DNA of 64,000 bases from JAFMPW01 sp041743085 (GTDB taxonomy: Bacteria > Bacteroidota > Bacteroidia > Flavobacteriales > Flavobacteriaceae). The notes beneath the pieces are model-generated. The model was given only the letters and a program-made list of their open reading frames with translations, had not been told where the DNA came from and did not search any database. Shown piece by piece: positions 1-9,685 of the stretch (position 1 is its first letter; each line of letters starts with the position of its first letter). The DNA lies in assembly GCA_041743085.1 (NCBI GenBank), contig JBGTNL010000019.1:62001-126000 (forward strand), written 5' to 3'. Made by a program: the position numbers and the translations under genes.

Positions 1-3000
1 ATATTTACTTAACCGGTAATATGGAGCCCAATAAACTATACCTCAACAAAGGAGATTTTACATTTAAGGATATTTCCGCTTCCGCAGGAGTTGAAGGAAA
101 TAAGCCATGGTCCACTGGGGTAAACATGGTAGATATAAACGCAGACGGCCTTTTGGATATTTACGTGAGTAATGCCGGCAACATGGAAGGGAATAACCAT
201 GATAATGATCTGTACATCAATAACGGTGATCTTACTTTCACAGAGAAGGCGAACGAATACAATCTGGCCAAAACAGGATTCTCCACTCATGCCACTTTCT
301 TCGATTATGATAAGGACGGCGACCTTGATGCGTATATTTTGAACAACAGCAACATTCCTGTCAGCAGTCTGGGTTATGCCGAGCAACGGGAGGTGAGGGC
401 TCAGGATTGGGAAGGGGTACCCGATATTTTTAAAGGGGTTGGAGACATGCTTCTTAGAAATGATAATGGAAAGTTTGTGGATGTTAGCGAAGAAGCAGGC
501 ATATATGGTAGTCTCATAGGTTTTGGCCTCGGCGTTATGATCGCAGATATCAATAAGGACCTGTACCCGGATATTTATGTATCCAATGATTTTTATGAAC
601 GGGACTATTTGTACATAAATAATCAGGATGGGACCTTTAAGGAAGATATAAAAAACTGGACCTCTCACCTGTCGTTATCGGCCATGGGGATCGATATGGC
701 CGACATCAATAACGATGGTCATGCCGAGATATTCATAACCGATATGCTTCCTGAGGCCGATCAACGGGTGAAATCTGTGATGACTTTTGAGGGCTATAAC
801 GTTTTTAAACTCAAACAAAGCAAAGATTTCTACCAGCAATACATCCAGAATACGCTACAATTGAACAACGGAAATGGCACCTTTTCGGAAGTAGCCTATT
901 TCAGCGGCGTGGATGCCACCGATTGGAGTTGGGCCGGACTTCTTTTTGATATGGATAACGACGGGTTTCGGGATATTTTTATTACCAATGGGATAAATCA
1001 TGACCTTACCGACCTGGATTTTGTAGACTTTTTTGCGAATGAGATCATTCAGAAAATGGCCTTAACCGGAAGAAAAGAATCAATAGATTCCATCATTGAC
1101 AAAATGCCCATAAGACCGCAACCCAATTATGCCTATAGAAACAATGGTGATATCACTTTTTCCAAGGCGAATAGCGATTGGGGATTTGAAATTCCCAGCA
1201 TGTCCAACGGTGCGGCTTATGGAGATTTGGACAACGACGGTGACCTGGATCTGGTTGTCAACAATGTAAATATGGAGACCTTTGTCTATGAAAACAGGGC
1301 CAACGAACTTACTGATAATCACTACATAAAATTAAAATTCACAGGGCCTGAAAAGAATAAATTCGCCATTGGGGCCACGGTAATGCTCTACTACAACGGG
1401 AACGTTGTACTGCAGGAACTCATTCCATCACGGGGTTTTCAATCATCTATGGATTATGCTATGACCATTGGACTGGGAACCGCTAACACTATTGATTCGC
1501 TGAGAGTGATATGGCCCGATGATAAAACACAAAAATTAGATGAAGTACAGGCAGATCAACTGCTCACCTTAAAGCATTCTGAAGCTCGGGAAAAGTACAG
1601 GCCGTCACATAATAAAGTAAAAAAAGCCTTACTCCGTGAAGTAGACAACAGCCCCCTGACTGCGCATAAAGAAAACAATTACAATGATTTTGACTATGAA
1701 GGGTTAATCTACAAATTACTTTCCCAGGAAGGCCCTGCCCTGGCTACCGCGGATATTAATGGCGATGGAAATGAAGATGTGTTTATCGGAGGCGCCAAAG
1801 GGTTTCCCGGCGTCATCTATTTCCACAGTGGTAATGGCAAATTAAATGCCACTTCGCAAAAATCCTTATCCGCTGACGCCGGTTACGAGGATACCGCCGC
1901 CGCGTTTTTCGACGCTGACGGAGACAAGGATATGGATCTTCTTGTTGGGTCTGGCGGCAATGAGGTTGGTGAAGCCAAGTCCTACAAACCGAGGCTTTAT
2001 CTGAATAACGGAAAAGGTATTTTCAGTACGGAAGTAACCCTGCCGGCCAACTTTAAGAATACCTCAATAATCGCCCCCGAGGATTTTAACGGAGACGGCG
2101 ATGTAGACCTCTTTATAGGTTCCAGAAGCGTGGTGGGCACTTACGGTGTAGATCCGGATCATATGTTACTTGAAAATAATGGTGATGGAACCTTTAGCAA
2201 CAGTACAGAACGTTTGGCCTATGACCTTAAGGATGGCGGAATGATCACTGATGCCCAGTGGATAGATATGGACGGGGATGGGAAAAAGGACCTGGTTACT
2301 GTTGCGGACTGGGGTACGCCTAATATTTATAAAAATTCGGGGCGCAGATTGTCTAAATTCCCGTCGTCCCTGGATAGCTTGAGCGGCTGGTGGAATGTGG
2401 TTGAGGCGGCAGACCTTGATAAGGATGGCGACATGGATCTCATTCTGGGAAACCAGGGAAGCAATATACATTACAAACCCACAATGGAAAACCCTATGAA
2501 AATGTGGGTGAACGATTTTGATAATAATGGTACCATAGAACAAATAGTTACACAGAACTATGGGGGAAAGGACTATCCCTTACATCAGAAGAAAGAGTTA
2601 ACAACGCAGATGGTGGCACTTAAAAAAAAGAATCTGAAGGCTTCGGAATATGCCGGAAAAACAATTGATGAATTGTTTCCCTCTGCCCTCTTTGAGAATT
2701 CGATTATGAAAAAAGTGGTGACCTCGGAGTCGGTTATCGCAGTAAATGAAGGGGGAGGAAAATTTACTATAAAAGCACTTCCCAACAGGGTACAGTTATC
2801 CTGTATCTGCGGTATAGCTTGTGCCGATGTTAATCAGGATGGGAATCTGGACCTGATTATGGGGGGAAATAATTTTGAATTCAAACCCCAGTATTCGAGG
2901 TTGGATGCAAATTATGGAAATGTATTGTTAGGTGACGGACAAATGCATTTTAAATGGCAGGATTATGATACCAGTGGATTTTTTATACGGGATGAATTAA

Positions 3001-3095
3001 AACATCTGAAACAATTTAAGGATAAAAACGGGAAAACTTTCATGATTGCGGCCATCAATGACAGCAAACCCAGGATTTATGAAATCGATCCGTAA
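1..3095 (+). CDS. FG-GAP/VCBS repeat protein with ASPIC/UnbV domain (5' partial)
   Basis: The reading frame is open to the left edge: codons before the first ATG at 21 encode IYLTGN, matching DIYFSGN in the paralogue at 3258, so the true start lies outside the window. About 13 calcium-loop FG-GAP motifs of the DxDxDGxxD type are visible (for example DINADGLLD, DYDKDGDLD, DLDNDGDLD, DFNGDGDVD), arranged as beta-propeller blades. An ASPIC/UnbV-like segment lies near the middle (IPSRGFQSSMDYAMTIGLG, then IDSLRVIWPD). The product is probably exported and surface-exposed, binding glycans or proteins; that role is inferred from the family. One loop (DINKDLYPD) has Leu where Gly is usual. Genes of this type in Bacteroidota often follow SusC/SusD pairs, which would lie to the left. 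Confidence 0.93.
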   Translation, partial: IYLTGNMEPNKLYLNKGDFTFKDISASAGVEGNKPWSTGVNMVDINADGLLDIYVSNAGNMEGNNHDNDLYINNGDLTFTEKANEYNLAKTGFSTHATFFDYDKDGDLDAYILNNSNIPVSSLGYAEQREVRAQDWEGVPDIFKGVGDMLLRNDNGKFVDVSEEAGIYGSLIGFGLGVMIADINKDLYPDIYVSNDFYERDYLYINNQDGTFKEDIKNWTSHLSLSAMGIDMADINNDGHAEIFITDMLPEADQRVKSVMTFEGYNVFKLKQSKDFYQQYIQNTLQLNNGNGTFSEVAYFSGVDATDWSWAGLLFDMDNDGFRDIFITNGINHDLTDLDFVDFFANEIIQKMALTGRKESIDSIIDKMPIRPQPNYAYRNNGDITFSKANSDWGFEIPSMSNGAAYGDLDNDGDLDLVVNNVNMETFVYENRANELTDNHYIKLKFTGPEKNKFAIGATVMLYYNGNVVLQELIPSRGFQSSMDYAMTIGLGTANTIDSLRVIWPDDKTQKLDEVQADQLLTLKHSEAREKYRPSHNKVKKALLREVDNSPLTAHKENNYNDFDYEGLIYKLLSQEGPALATADINGDGNEDVFIGGAKGFPGVIYFHSGNGKLNATSQKSLSADAGYEDTAAAFFDADGDKDMDLLVGSGGNEVGEAKSYKPRLYLNNGKGIFSTEVTLPANFKNTSIIAPEDFNGDGDVDLFIGSRSVVGTYGVDPDHMLLENNGDGTFSNSTERLAYDLKDGGMITDAQWIDMDGDGKKDLVTVADWGTPNIYKNSGRRLSKFPSSLDSLSGWWNVVEAADLDKDGDMDLILGNQGSNIHYKPTMENPMKMWVNDFDNNGTIEQIVTQNYGGKDYPLHQKKELTTQMVALKKKNLKASEYAGKTIDELFPSALFENSIMKKVVTSESVIAVNEGGGKFTIKALPNRVQLSCICGIACADVNQDGNLDLIMGGNNFEFKPQYSRLDANYGNVLLGDGQMHFKWQDYDTSGFFIRDELKHLKQFKDKNGKTFMIAAINDSKPRIYEIDP

Positions 3096-3206
3096 AACGT
3101 GAAATAGGCAGGAAGGGAAGGTTTTGAAATCCCAGGCCTGAGCCAAATAGCGAAAGCCTTTTAGTACCTGCTGAGGCGTGGGCTTTCTAACGCTCCTTGC
3201 GCCAGT

Positions 3207-3247
3207 CGGCGGAAACCCCTCTTCATCCGGAAAGGGGAGCCGTTTTT
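3207..3247 (+). terminator. Probable intrinsic terminator
   Basis: A nested stem is formed by CGGC (3207-3210) with GCCG (3239-3242) and CCCCT (3216-3220) with AGGGG (3233-3237), followed at once by TTTTT. It lies between the two FG-GAP genes, so the second gene may need its own promoter or may depend on read-through. Confidence 0.5.
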
Positions 3248-3257
3248 AAAAATAATA

Positions 3258-6200
3258 ATGAATAGAATATTTCAATTTATAGCTTTCGCCCTGTTGTTAT
3301 CCGGTTGTTCCCGGGAAAACAGACTATTTGAAAATCCTTCACCGGAAAAAACCGGAGTCACTTTTGAAAATAACCTTACCGAAACAGATGATCTCAATAT
3401 CCTGGATTATTTATACTTCTATAATGGAGGCGGGGTGGCCATAGGCGATATTAACGGGGATGAACTTCCCGATATCTATTTTTCCGGCAATCAGGTAAAA
3501 AACAAGCTCTACCTGAATAAAGGCAATCTTGTTTTTGAGGACATTACGGATGAGGCCGGTGTGGCGGGCAACAGCAGCTGGAACACGGGAGCGGTTATGG
3601 GCGATGTGAATGGTGACGGCCTGCTCGATATTTACGTATGTGCCGTTGTGGGAATAAATGGTTTTAATGGATATAACGAACTTTTCATCAACAATGGGGA
3701 TGCCTCTTTTACGGAGAGCGCAGCCAGGTATGGCTTGGATTTTGATACGTATAGCTCGTCGGCCGCATTCCTGGATTATGACCTGGACGGGGATTTGGAC
3801 ATGTATCTGCTGAACCATGCTGTGCATACTCAAGAGTCCTTCGGAAAGGCGGAGTTACGGTATAAAAGGAATTTGCAAACAGGGGACAAACTGCTTCGCA
3901 ACGACGGCGGCAAGTTCATCGATGTAAGCGAAAAAGCGGGTATTTATGGGGGAGTAAATGGCTATGGTCTGGGGTTGGCGGTAGCGGATTTCAACGTAGA
4001 TGGCTACCCGGACATCTATGTCGGTAATGATTTTCACGAAGACGATTACTATTATCTAAACAATGGGGATGGGACTTTTACTGAAAGTTTAAAGCAATAT
4101 TTTGGCCTTACTACTCGATTTTCAATGGGTAACGATGTAGCTGATCTCAATCACGACGGATGGCCGGATATTCTTTCATTAGACATGCTCCCGCAGGATG
4201 AAACGGTGCTTAAATCGTCTGAAGGTGATGACAATATTCAAACCCAAAAACTGCGTACCGAAAAATATGGGTATCATTACCAGTTTACACGAAATATGTT
4301 GCACATAAACAGGCCTGGCGGCCCTTACGCCGAAACTGCATTGCTCAGCGGAGTGGCCGCCACCGACTGGAGCTGGAGCTCCCTGTTTGGTGATTACAAT
4401 CAGGATGGAGAACAAGACATCTTTATTTCCAATGGCATTATTAAACGTCCCAATGATCTTGATTTTATCAATTTTGTATCCGATGAACAGATAAAGAAAA
4501 AGATAAATAATACAAAACTGGTAGATCAACAGGCATTGAATATGATGCCTTCCGGAGCTGTTCATAACTACATGTTCAAAGGATCGGATAGCCTCTATTT
4601 TAAGGATATGTCGGGCATGTGGATCTCAAAGGACACCATTATTTCGGGAGCGAGTGCCATGGCTGATCTGGACAATGACGGAGATTTGGATCTGGTTACA
4701 AATAATAGTAATGGCCCGGCAACACTGTACATAAACAAAACGGATGATACCGCAAACTACCTGAAATTAAAATTCAAATACGCCAAGCCGAACAAATTCG
4801 GGCTGGGCACAAAGGTATATTCCTACCAGCAGGGAAAATTGCAATACAAGGAACTGTATACCGTTCGAGGCTTTCAATCCTCTTCGGAACCACTGATTCA
4901 CTTTGGTTATGGCAACTCAAAAAAAATAGATTCGCTTAAAATTATATGGCCCGATAAAACCTGTCAGATCATAAGGAACCCCCGTGTAAATCGAACATTG
5001 ACAGTAAGCCCACAACATACAAAACCTTTTAAATATGACGTGCCGGGGCGTGGATGGAAATCGCGGTTCAAAAAGGTAAAAGGAAATTTGGGAATAGATT
5101 TTACACATGTTGAGGACAATTACCTGGATTTCAACCGGCAAAAATTAATCCCCTATGAATTTTCGGACCGTGGTCCCGCCACGGCTGTCGGCGACCTTGA
5201 TAATGACGGCAAAGCGGATGTTTTTTTTGGCAGCTCTAAATTCTTTCCTTCAAAAATATACCTACAAAAAGACACCATGTATGTTGAGCGAAAAATTCCG
5301 GAAATTACCAATGATTCCGTAAAGGAGGAAGTGGTGGCCGTTATAGAGGATTTTAATATGGACGGAAAAAATGACTTGTTTATTGGTTCCGGGGGGGCTG
5401 ATTTTTACGGGGCCAGGGATCCTTTATTGGACAGTTACTTTATTCAAAAGGATTCCATTTTTGAAGGGATTAAACTCCCGGAGTATTTTGAAAATGCCTC
5501 GGCAGTGAAACCGTTTGATTTTGATGGTGACGGTGACCTGGATGTTTTTGTAGGCAATCAGGTGGTAACCAATGATTTCGGGAAAACGCCCAATTCCTAT
5601 CTCCTTAGAAACGATAATGGTAATTTCTCCATTCTTGAAAACAAAAAACTGCAACAGGCCGGGATGGTCACCGATGCATTATGGACAGACTTTGACGGAG
5701 ATGGGGTAAAGGATCTGGTGGTGGTTGGAGAATGGATGTCCCCGAAATTTTTCAGGAATACCGGAAGTAATTTGGAAGAGGTAAATACGCTGGCCCATGA
5801 AATAGAAGGGCTTTGGCAAAGTATTGCTCCTTTCGATATTGATGCAGATGGGGACACGGATTATGTTTTAGGCAATTGGGGGAATAATAACAAATTTAGG
5901 GCCTCCCGTGAGACGCCCCTTAGAATGTACTATGCCGATTTTGATTCAAACGGAAGTACAGAGACCATCATAGCCATTAATAAGAATGAAAAATATTACC
6001 CAATAGAAGGGCTGGGAAGTTTAGGCGGTCAACTGGAAAAACTTAAAAAGAAGTTTACCTCCTACAAAGAATTCGCCGGAAAAAGCATGAATGAAATCCT
6101 GGATAAGGAAGAACTGAACAGAACTACTGTTTTCGAAATTAACGAATTGCGTTCGGGTTATCTCGAAAATAAGAATGGGAAGTTTACCTTTGTGCCTTTT

Positions 6201-6515
6201 GGAATGGAGATGCAGGTAGCTCCCATTACTTCCCTGTTAGTGTATGATTTTGACGGCGACGGTAAGGAAGAAGTATTGGCGGCCGGTAATTATTTTGGGG
6301 TAAAACCTTATCACGGAAGATTCGGGTCTTTTCCGGGCGCTATGATAAAAGATAAAAAAAATGTACTTTTGGGGCACAAAATAGGCTTAGACCTCACCCG
6401 GAAATCTGCCAGGAACCTAAATATAATTACCCTGCATAACCAACCGTATTTACTTGTGACCTTCAATAGCGAAAAGGCACAGGTCTATGAATTGACAAAT
6501 AAAAATGAAGAATGA
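3258..6515 (+). CDS. FG-GAP/VCBS repeat lipoprotein with ASPIC/UnbV domain
   Basis: This 1085-residue paralogue of the preceding gene starts with a lipoprotein signal (hydrophobic FALLLSGC, Cys17), so it should be anchored in a membrane, probably displayed on the outer surface. About 14 FG-GAP calcium loops run through the chain (DVNGDGLLD, DYDLDGDLD, DFDGDGDLD, DIDADGDTD and others). The UnbV-like segment (YTVRGFQSSSEPLIHFGYG, then IDSLKIIWPD) sits at roughly residues 500-580. The last bases overlap the start of the haloperoxidase gene (ATGA-type), indicating translational coupling. The ligand is unknown. Confidence 0.93.
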   Translation: MNRIFQFIAFALLLSGCSRENRLFENPSPEKTGVTFENNLTETDDLNILDYLYFYNGGGVAIGDINGDELPDIYFSGNQVKNKLYLNKGNLVFEDITDEAGVAGNSSWNTGAVMGDVNGDGLLDIYVCAVVGINGFNGYNELFINNGDASFTESAARYGLDFDTYSSSAAFLDYDLDGDLDMYLLNHAVHTQESFGKAELRYKRNLQTGDKLLRNDGGKFIDVSEKAGIYGGVNGYGLGLAVADFNVDGYPDIYVGNDFHEDDYYYLNNGDGTFTESLKQYFGLTTRFSMGNDVADLNHDGWPDILSLDMLPQDETVLKSSEGDDNIQTQKLRTEKYGYHYQFTRNMLHINRPGGPYAETALLSGVAATDWSWSSLFGDYNQDGEQDIFISNGIIKRPNDLDFINFVSDEQIKKKINNTKLVDQQALNMMPSGAVHNYMFKGSDSLYFKDMSGMWISKDTIISGASAMADLDNDGDLDLVTNNSNGPATLYINKTDDTANYLKLKFKYAKPNKFGLGTKVYSYQQGKLQYKELYTVRGFQSSSEPLIHFGYGNSKKIDSLKIIWPDKTCQIIRNPRVNRTLTVSPQHTKPFKYDVPGRGWKSRFKKVKGNLGIDFTHVEDNYLDFNRQKLIPYEFSDRGPATAVGDLDNDGKADVFFGSSKFFPSKIYLQKDTMYVERKIPEITNDSVKEEVVAVIEDFNMDGKNDLFIGSGGADFYGARDPLLDSYFIQKDSIFEGIKLPEYFENASAVKPFDFDGDGDLDVFVGNQVVTNDFGKTPNSYLLRNDNGNFSILENKKLQQAGMVTDALWTDFDGDGVKDLVVVGEWMSPKFFRNTGSNLEEVNTLAHEIEGLWQSIAPFDIDADGDTDYVLGNWGNNNKFRASRETPLRMYYADFDSNGSTETIIAINKNEKYYPIEGLGSLGGQLEKLKKKFTSYKEFAGKSMNEILDKEELNRTTVFEINELRSGYLENKNGKFTFVPFGMEMQVAPITSLLVYDFDGDGKEEVLAAGNYFGVKPYHGRFGSFPGAMIKDKKNVLLGHKIGLDLTRKSARNLNIITLHNQPYLLVTFNSEKAQVYELTNKNEE

Positions 6516-7858
6516 TGAAGAAAATAGGTGTTTTACTAGTGGCAATTGTATTTTTTGCGTGCAATAAAATGTCAGAACCCATTGTGGTTTCACCTGATGA
6601 ATTGCACAAATCTATTGATAAGGTAACGGAGATCATGATTCATGATATCTTTTCACCTCCGGTGGCAAGCAGAATTTTTGCCTACCCCAATATTGCGGCT
6701 TATGAAATAATAGCATTACATAACGATGACTATACCTCCCTGGTCAACCAGGTAAGGGAACTAAAGACAATACCGGAACCGGACAGTACCAGGCAAGTGA
6801 ACTACAGGCTTGCCGCCCTGATAGCACATATGGACATGGGCAAAAGGCTTATTTTTTCCGAGGAGACATTGGAAAAGTTCAGGGATAGTTTATACCAGGG
6901 ATGGGAATCCAAAAACGAAGAGGAATTCACGGATTCAAAGGAGTATGGTCTTAAAGTTGCGGAGCACATAGCGAAATGGATGAGTACGGACAATTACAAC
7001 CAAACCCGTACTATGCCCAGGTTTACCGTTAATACGGATGATCCCTCCCGATGGCAACCCACTCCGCCCGCCTACATGGACGGTATTGAACCACATTGGA
7101 GTAAAATAAGGCCTTTCGTAATAGATTCCGCAGGGCAATTTAAACCCAGTCCTCCCCCCCCGTTCTCCATGGAGGAAGGAAGTGATTTCTATAAGGAGGT
7201 AAAAGAAGTGTACGATATCAGCAATGAAATTACTAAAAAAGGAGACACTTCCGAGGAAATTGCGATTGCCAAGTTTTGGGATTGCAACCCTTATGTCTCT
7301 GTTACCCGTGGACATTTAATGTTTGCCACTAAAAAAATCACTCCGGGAGCACACTGGATTGGTATTACCAAGATCGCCACCAAAAAGACAGACAGTGATT
7401 TTGACAAAACCGTTTATGCATATACCAAAACCTCACTGGCCATTGCAGATGCATTTATCAGTTGTTGGGAAGAGAAATATCGAAGTAACCTTATCAGACC
7501 TGAAACTTTGATCAACCAGCATTTTGATGACAGCTGGCAGCCCGTTCTGCAAACGCCCCCTTTCCCGGAATACACAAGCGGGCACAGCGTGGTTTCCGGT
7601 GCGGCCGCTACTGCGCTTACGGATATATTTGGAGATAGTTTTGCTTTTGACGATGATACCGAAGTTCCCTACGGCCTCCCTACACGTAGTTTTACTTCCT
7701 TCGATCAAGCGGCCAGCGAAGCCGCTATAAGCCGTATGTATGGTGGCATTCACTATCGCATGGCCGTGGAGGTTGGTGTAAAGCAGGGAAGGGATCTTGG
7801 TAAATTTGTTGTGGACCATCTTAAAATGTCCCGCAATTCGCACCTCGCATCCAATTAA
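6512..7858 (+). CDS. Vanadium-dependent haloperoxidase / PAP2-family lipoprotein
   Basis: This 448-residue protein has a lipoprotein signal (VAIVFFACNK). Three phosphate/vanadate-binding motifs are in the expected order: K-x6-RP (K322 to P330, KYRSNLIRP), SGHS (356-359, EYTSGHSVVSG) and SR-x5-H (S407 to H414, SRMYGGIH). These define the PAP2/vanadium-haloperoxidase fold. Whether it oxidises halides with peroxide or acts as a phosphatase cannot be told from the motifs. The start overlaps the end of the upstream FG-GAP gene; a second ATG follows at 6515. A run of eight C lies near 7154, inside the codons for a proline stretch. Confidence 0.9.
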   Translation: MMKKIGVLLVAIVFFACNKMSEPIVVSPDELHKSIDKVTEIMIHDIFSPPVASRIFAYPNIAAYEIIALHNDDYTSLVNQVRELKTIPEPDSTRQVNYRLAALIAHMDMGKRLIFSEETLEKFRDSLYQGWESKNEEEFTDSKEYGLKVAEHIAKWMSTDNYNQTRTMPRFTVNTDDPSRWQPTPPAYMDGIEPHWSKIRPFVIDSAGQFKPSPPPPFSMEEGSDFYKEVKEVYDISNEITKKGDTSEEIAIAKFWDCNPYVSVTRGHLMFATKKITPGAHWIGITKIATKKTDSDFDKTVYAYTKTSLAIADAFISCWEEKYRSNLIRPETLINQHFDDSWQPVLQTPPFPEYTSGHSVVSGAAATALTDIFGDSFAFDDDTEVPYGLPTRSFTSFDQAASEAAISRMYGGIHYRMAVEVGVKQGRDLGKFVVDHLKMSRNSHLASN

Positions 7859-7862
7859 ACCA

Positions 7863-8765
7863 ATGAAGAAGATTGTCTTTTCCGTGGGCATTATTCTCTT
7901 GGCAACCCTTGCCTGGTACGTTTTCTTCAAACCCTATGATTATCTTGTAACCTTTAAAATAAAGGCCCTACCGGGAACTATCAATCAAAGTATAAAAACC
8001 TGGGGGACATCGCTGGAGAATTCTGTGGACGTGAATGGTTCAGATCCGTTCAACTTAAAACAGGAATTGCATTTCAATGATTCCATACACCGTTATGAAT
8101 GGAAAATAGTCCCTTTAAATGACTCCCTTACAAAAGTTGAGGTTTATGTAAGCGACTCTGAACATGGCATTAAAAATAGAGTAACCATTCCTTTCGCCGA
8201 TACGGATTTTGAAAAGCGTACCAGGAAAACACTTTTGGAATTCAATGAAAAATTAAAAGATCATATTAAAAATTTTCGGGTAACAATTATCGGTGAAGAA
8301 GAATTAAAAGCCACTTATTGTGCATGTGTTCCGGTTAAGACCACACAAATTGGGAAAGCCGGGGGAATGATGAAAAATTTCCCTTTTCTAAGTACGGTTT
8401 TGGCCGGGAACGAGGTGCAGCTTAATGGAAGGCCCTTTTTGGAAATAACCCGGTGGAACAGGGAAAAAGATAGCATTGAATACAATTTTTGTTATCCCAT
8501 TTTAAAGTCCGAGAATTTACCCCAATTCCCCGACCTTGAGTACAGGGAATTCCCCTCTAAAAAGTCGATAAAGGCCATATATAATGGCAATTATATAACT
8601 TCAGACAGGGCATGGTATGCGTTGTTGAAACATGCGGAAAAAAATAAAATCCAGGTAACCGGTCTCCCCGTGGAGGTATTCTTTAATAATCCCAATATGG
8701 GTGGCAATGAGATGGAATGGACCGCTGAAATTTACATGCCTTTAAATGAAACTGCTGATGATTAA
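7863..8765 (+). CDS. SRPBCC/GyrI-like effector-binding protein, membrane-anchored
   Basis: I place the start at the ATG at 7863, four bases after the haloperoxidase stop, because it gives a clean N-terminal membrane segment (KIVFSVGIILLATLAWYVFF). The open frame extends upstream but would overlap the previous gene. After the anchor comes a domain resembling SRPBCC folds, then a C-terminal half resembling GyrI-like/AraC effector-binding domains (a YEFP-like strand, KAIYNGNY, and an AWYALLKHAEKN helix). A ligand-binding envelope role is an inference. The 3' end overlaps the next gene. Confidence 0.75.
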   Translation: MKKIVFSVGIILLATLAWYVFFKPYDYLVTFKIKALPGTINQSIKTWGTSLENSVDVNGSDPFNLKQELHFNDSIHRYEWKIVPLNDSLTKVEVYVSDSEHGIKNRVTIPFADTDFEKRTRKTLLEFNEKLKDHIKNFRVTIIGEEELKATYCACVPVKTTQIGKAGGMMKNFPFLSTVLAGNEVQLNGRPFLEITRWNREKDSIEYNFCYPILKSENLPQFPDLEYREFPSKKSIKAIYNGNYITSDRAWYALLKHAEKNKIQVTGLPVEVFFNNPNMGGNEMEWTAEIYMPLNETADD

Positions 8766-9612
8766 GGTAATTGTCGTTCTTATAGCTTTATTCTTTATCG
8801 GTTGTTCTAACTATGGGCAATTGACTTTTATAACAAAACTCCCAAAAAAATTGGATGAGAATTCCGGAATTGTCTCCCTCGAAAATTCTAAGATCTGGCT
8901 CATTGAAGACCGCGGCAATACGGATCACATCTATGAAGTAAATTTCGAAGGAGATTTACTCAAGGAGTATAAGGTTAAAAACGCAAAAAACAGGGACTGG
9001 GAAGATCTAACCAGCGATGAGGTGGGAAATGTATATATTGGTGATTTTGGGAATAATAGCAATAAAAGAAGGGATCTTACTATTTATAAAATCCCAAACC
9101 CCTCCCTGGTACCCGGAGATAAGATAGCTGCCGAAGCGATACGGTTGAGTTACCCCGAACAAAAGGAATTTCCTCCTAAAGCGGAAAATTTCAGTTATGA
9201 TGCCGAGGCCATGTTTTACAGGAAGGGATACCTTTATATCATTACAAAAAACAGGGCAACTCCTTTTAACGGAAAGGCTCTTGTATACAGCGTGCCGGCC
9301 CGGCCCGGAGTGCACCAGGCACAACTTATAGGTACGATCACTACCTGTGAAGAACCGCGGACATGCATAGTAACCTCAGCTGCAATTTCCCCTGACGGGA
9401 AAAAGGTGGTATTATTGGGCTATGGCAAACTATGGATTTTCACGGATTTTGAAAAGGATGATTTTACCAAAGGAAAAATGAAAACAATAGATTTAGGTGC
9501 CACTACCCAACTGGAATCTGTTTGTTTTATGGATGATACTACTTTATTGCTGTCTGATGAGGCCAGCCATGGAACAGGAGGAAATCTGTATTCATTTGAA
9601 CTTAACAAATAG
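8746..9612 (+). CDS. Beta-propeller-like lipoprotein of unknown function
   Basis: This 288-residue protein begins with a lipoprotein signal (IALFFIGCSN). An alternative ATG at 8758 gives a shorter signal. The body carries propeller-like strands (NSGIVSLENSKIWLIEDRGN, then RDWEDLTSDEVGNVYIGDFG) resembling SdiA-regulated/NHL-type repeat proteins of Bacteroidota; that assignment is tentative. It overlaps the upstream frame by 20 bases and is the last gene of the rightward run, facing the phosphoesterase gene at 9686. Confidence 0.75.
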   Translation: MKLLMIKVIVVLIALFFIGCSNYGQLTFITKLPKKLDENSGIVSLENSKIWLIEDRGNTDHIYEVNFEGDLLKEYKVKNAKNRDWEDLTSDEVGNVYIGDFGNNSNKRRDLTIYKIPNPSLVPGDKIAAEAIRLSYPEQKEFPPKAENFSYDAEAMFYRKGYLYIITKNRATPFNGKALVYSVPARPGVHQAQLIGTITTCEEPRTCIVTSAAISPDGKKVVLLGYGKLWIFTDFEKDDFTKGKMKTIDLGATTQLESVCFMDDTTLLLSDEASHGTGGNLYSFELNK

Positions 9613-9685
9613 CACTAAACACAACCGCATGGTGTGAACCCATGGAGTAGACGGGACTTTGCCGGTTCTCCCTGTCCTTATATTT

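Noticed and set aside
7154..7161. Eight-C run in the haloperoxidase gene as a phase switch
   Set aside because: It encodes a proline stretch, and there is no further sign of switching.
7433..7930. A long minus-strand frame over the haloperoxidase gene
   Set aside because: It is the shadow of a strongly supported gene on the plus strand.
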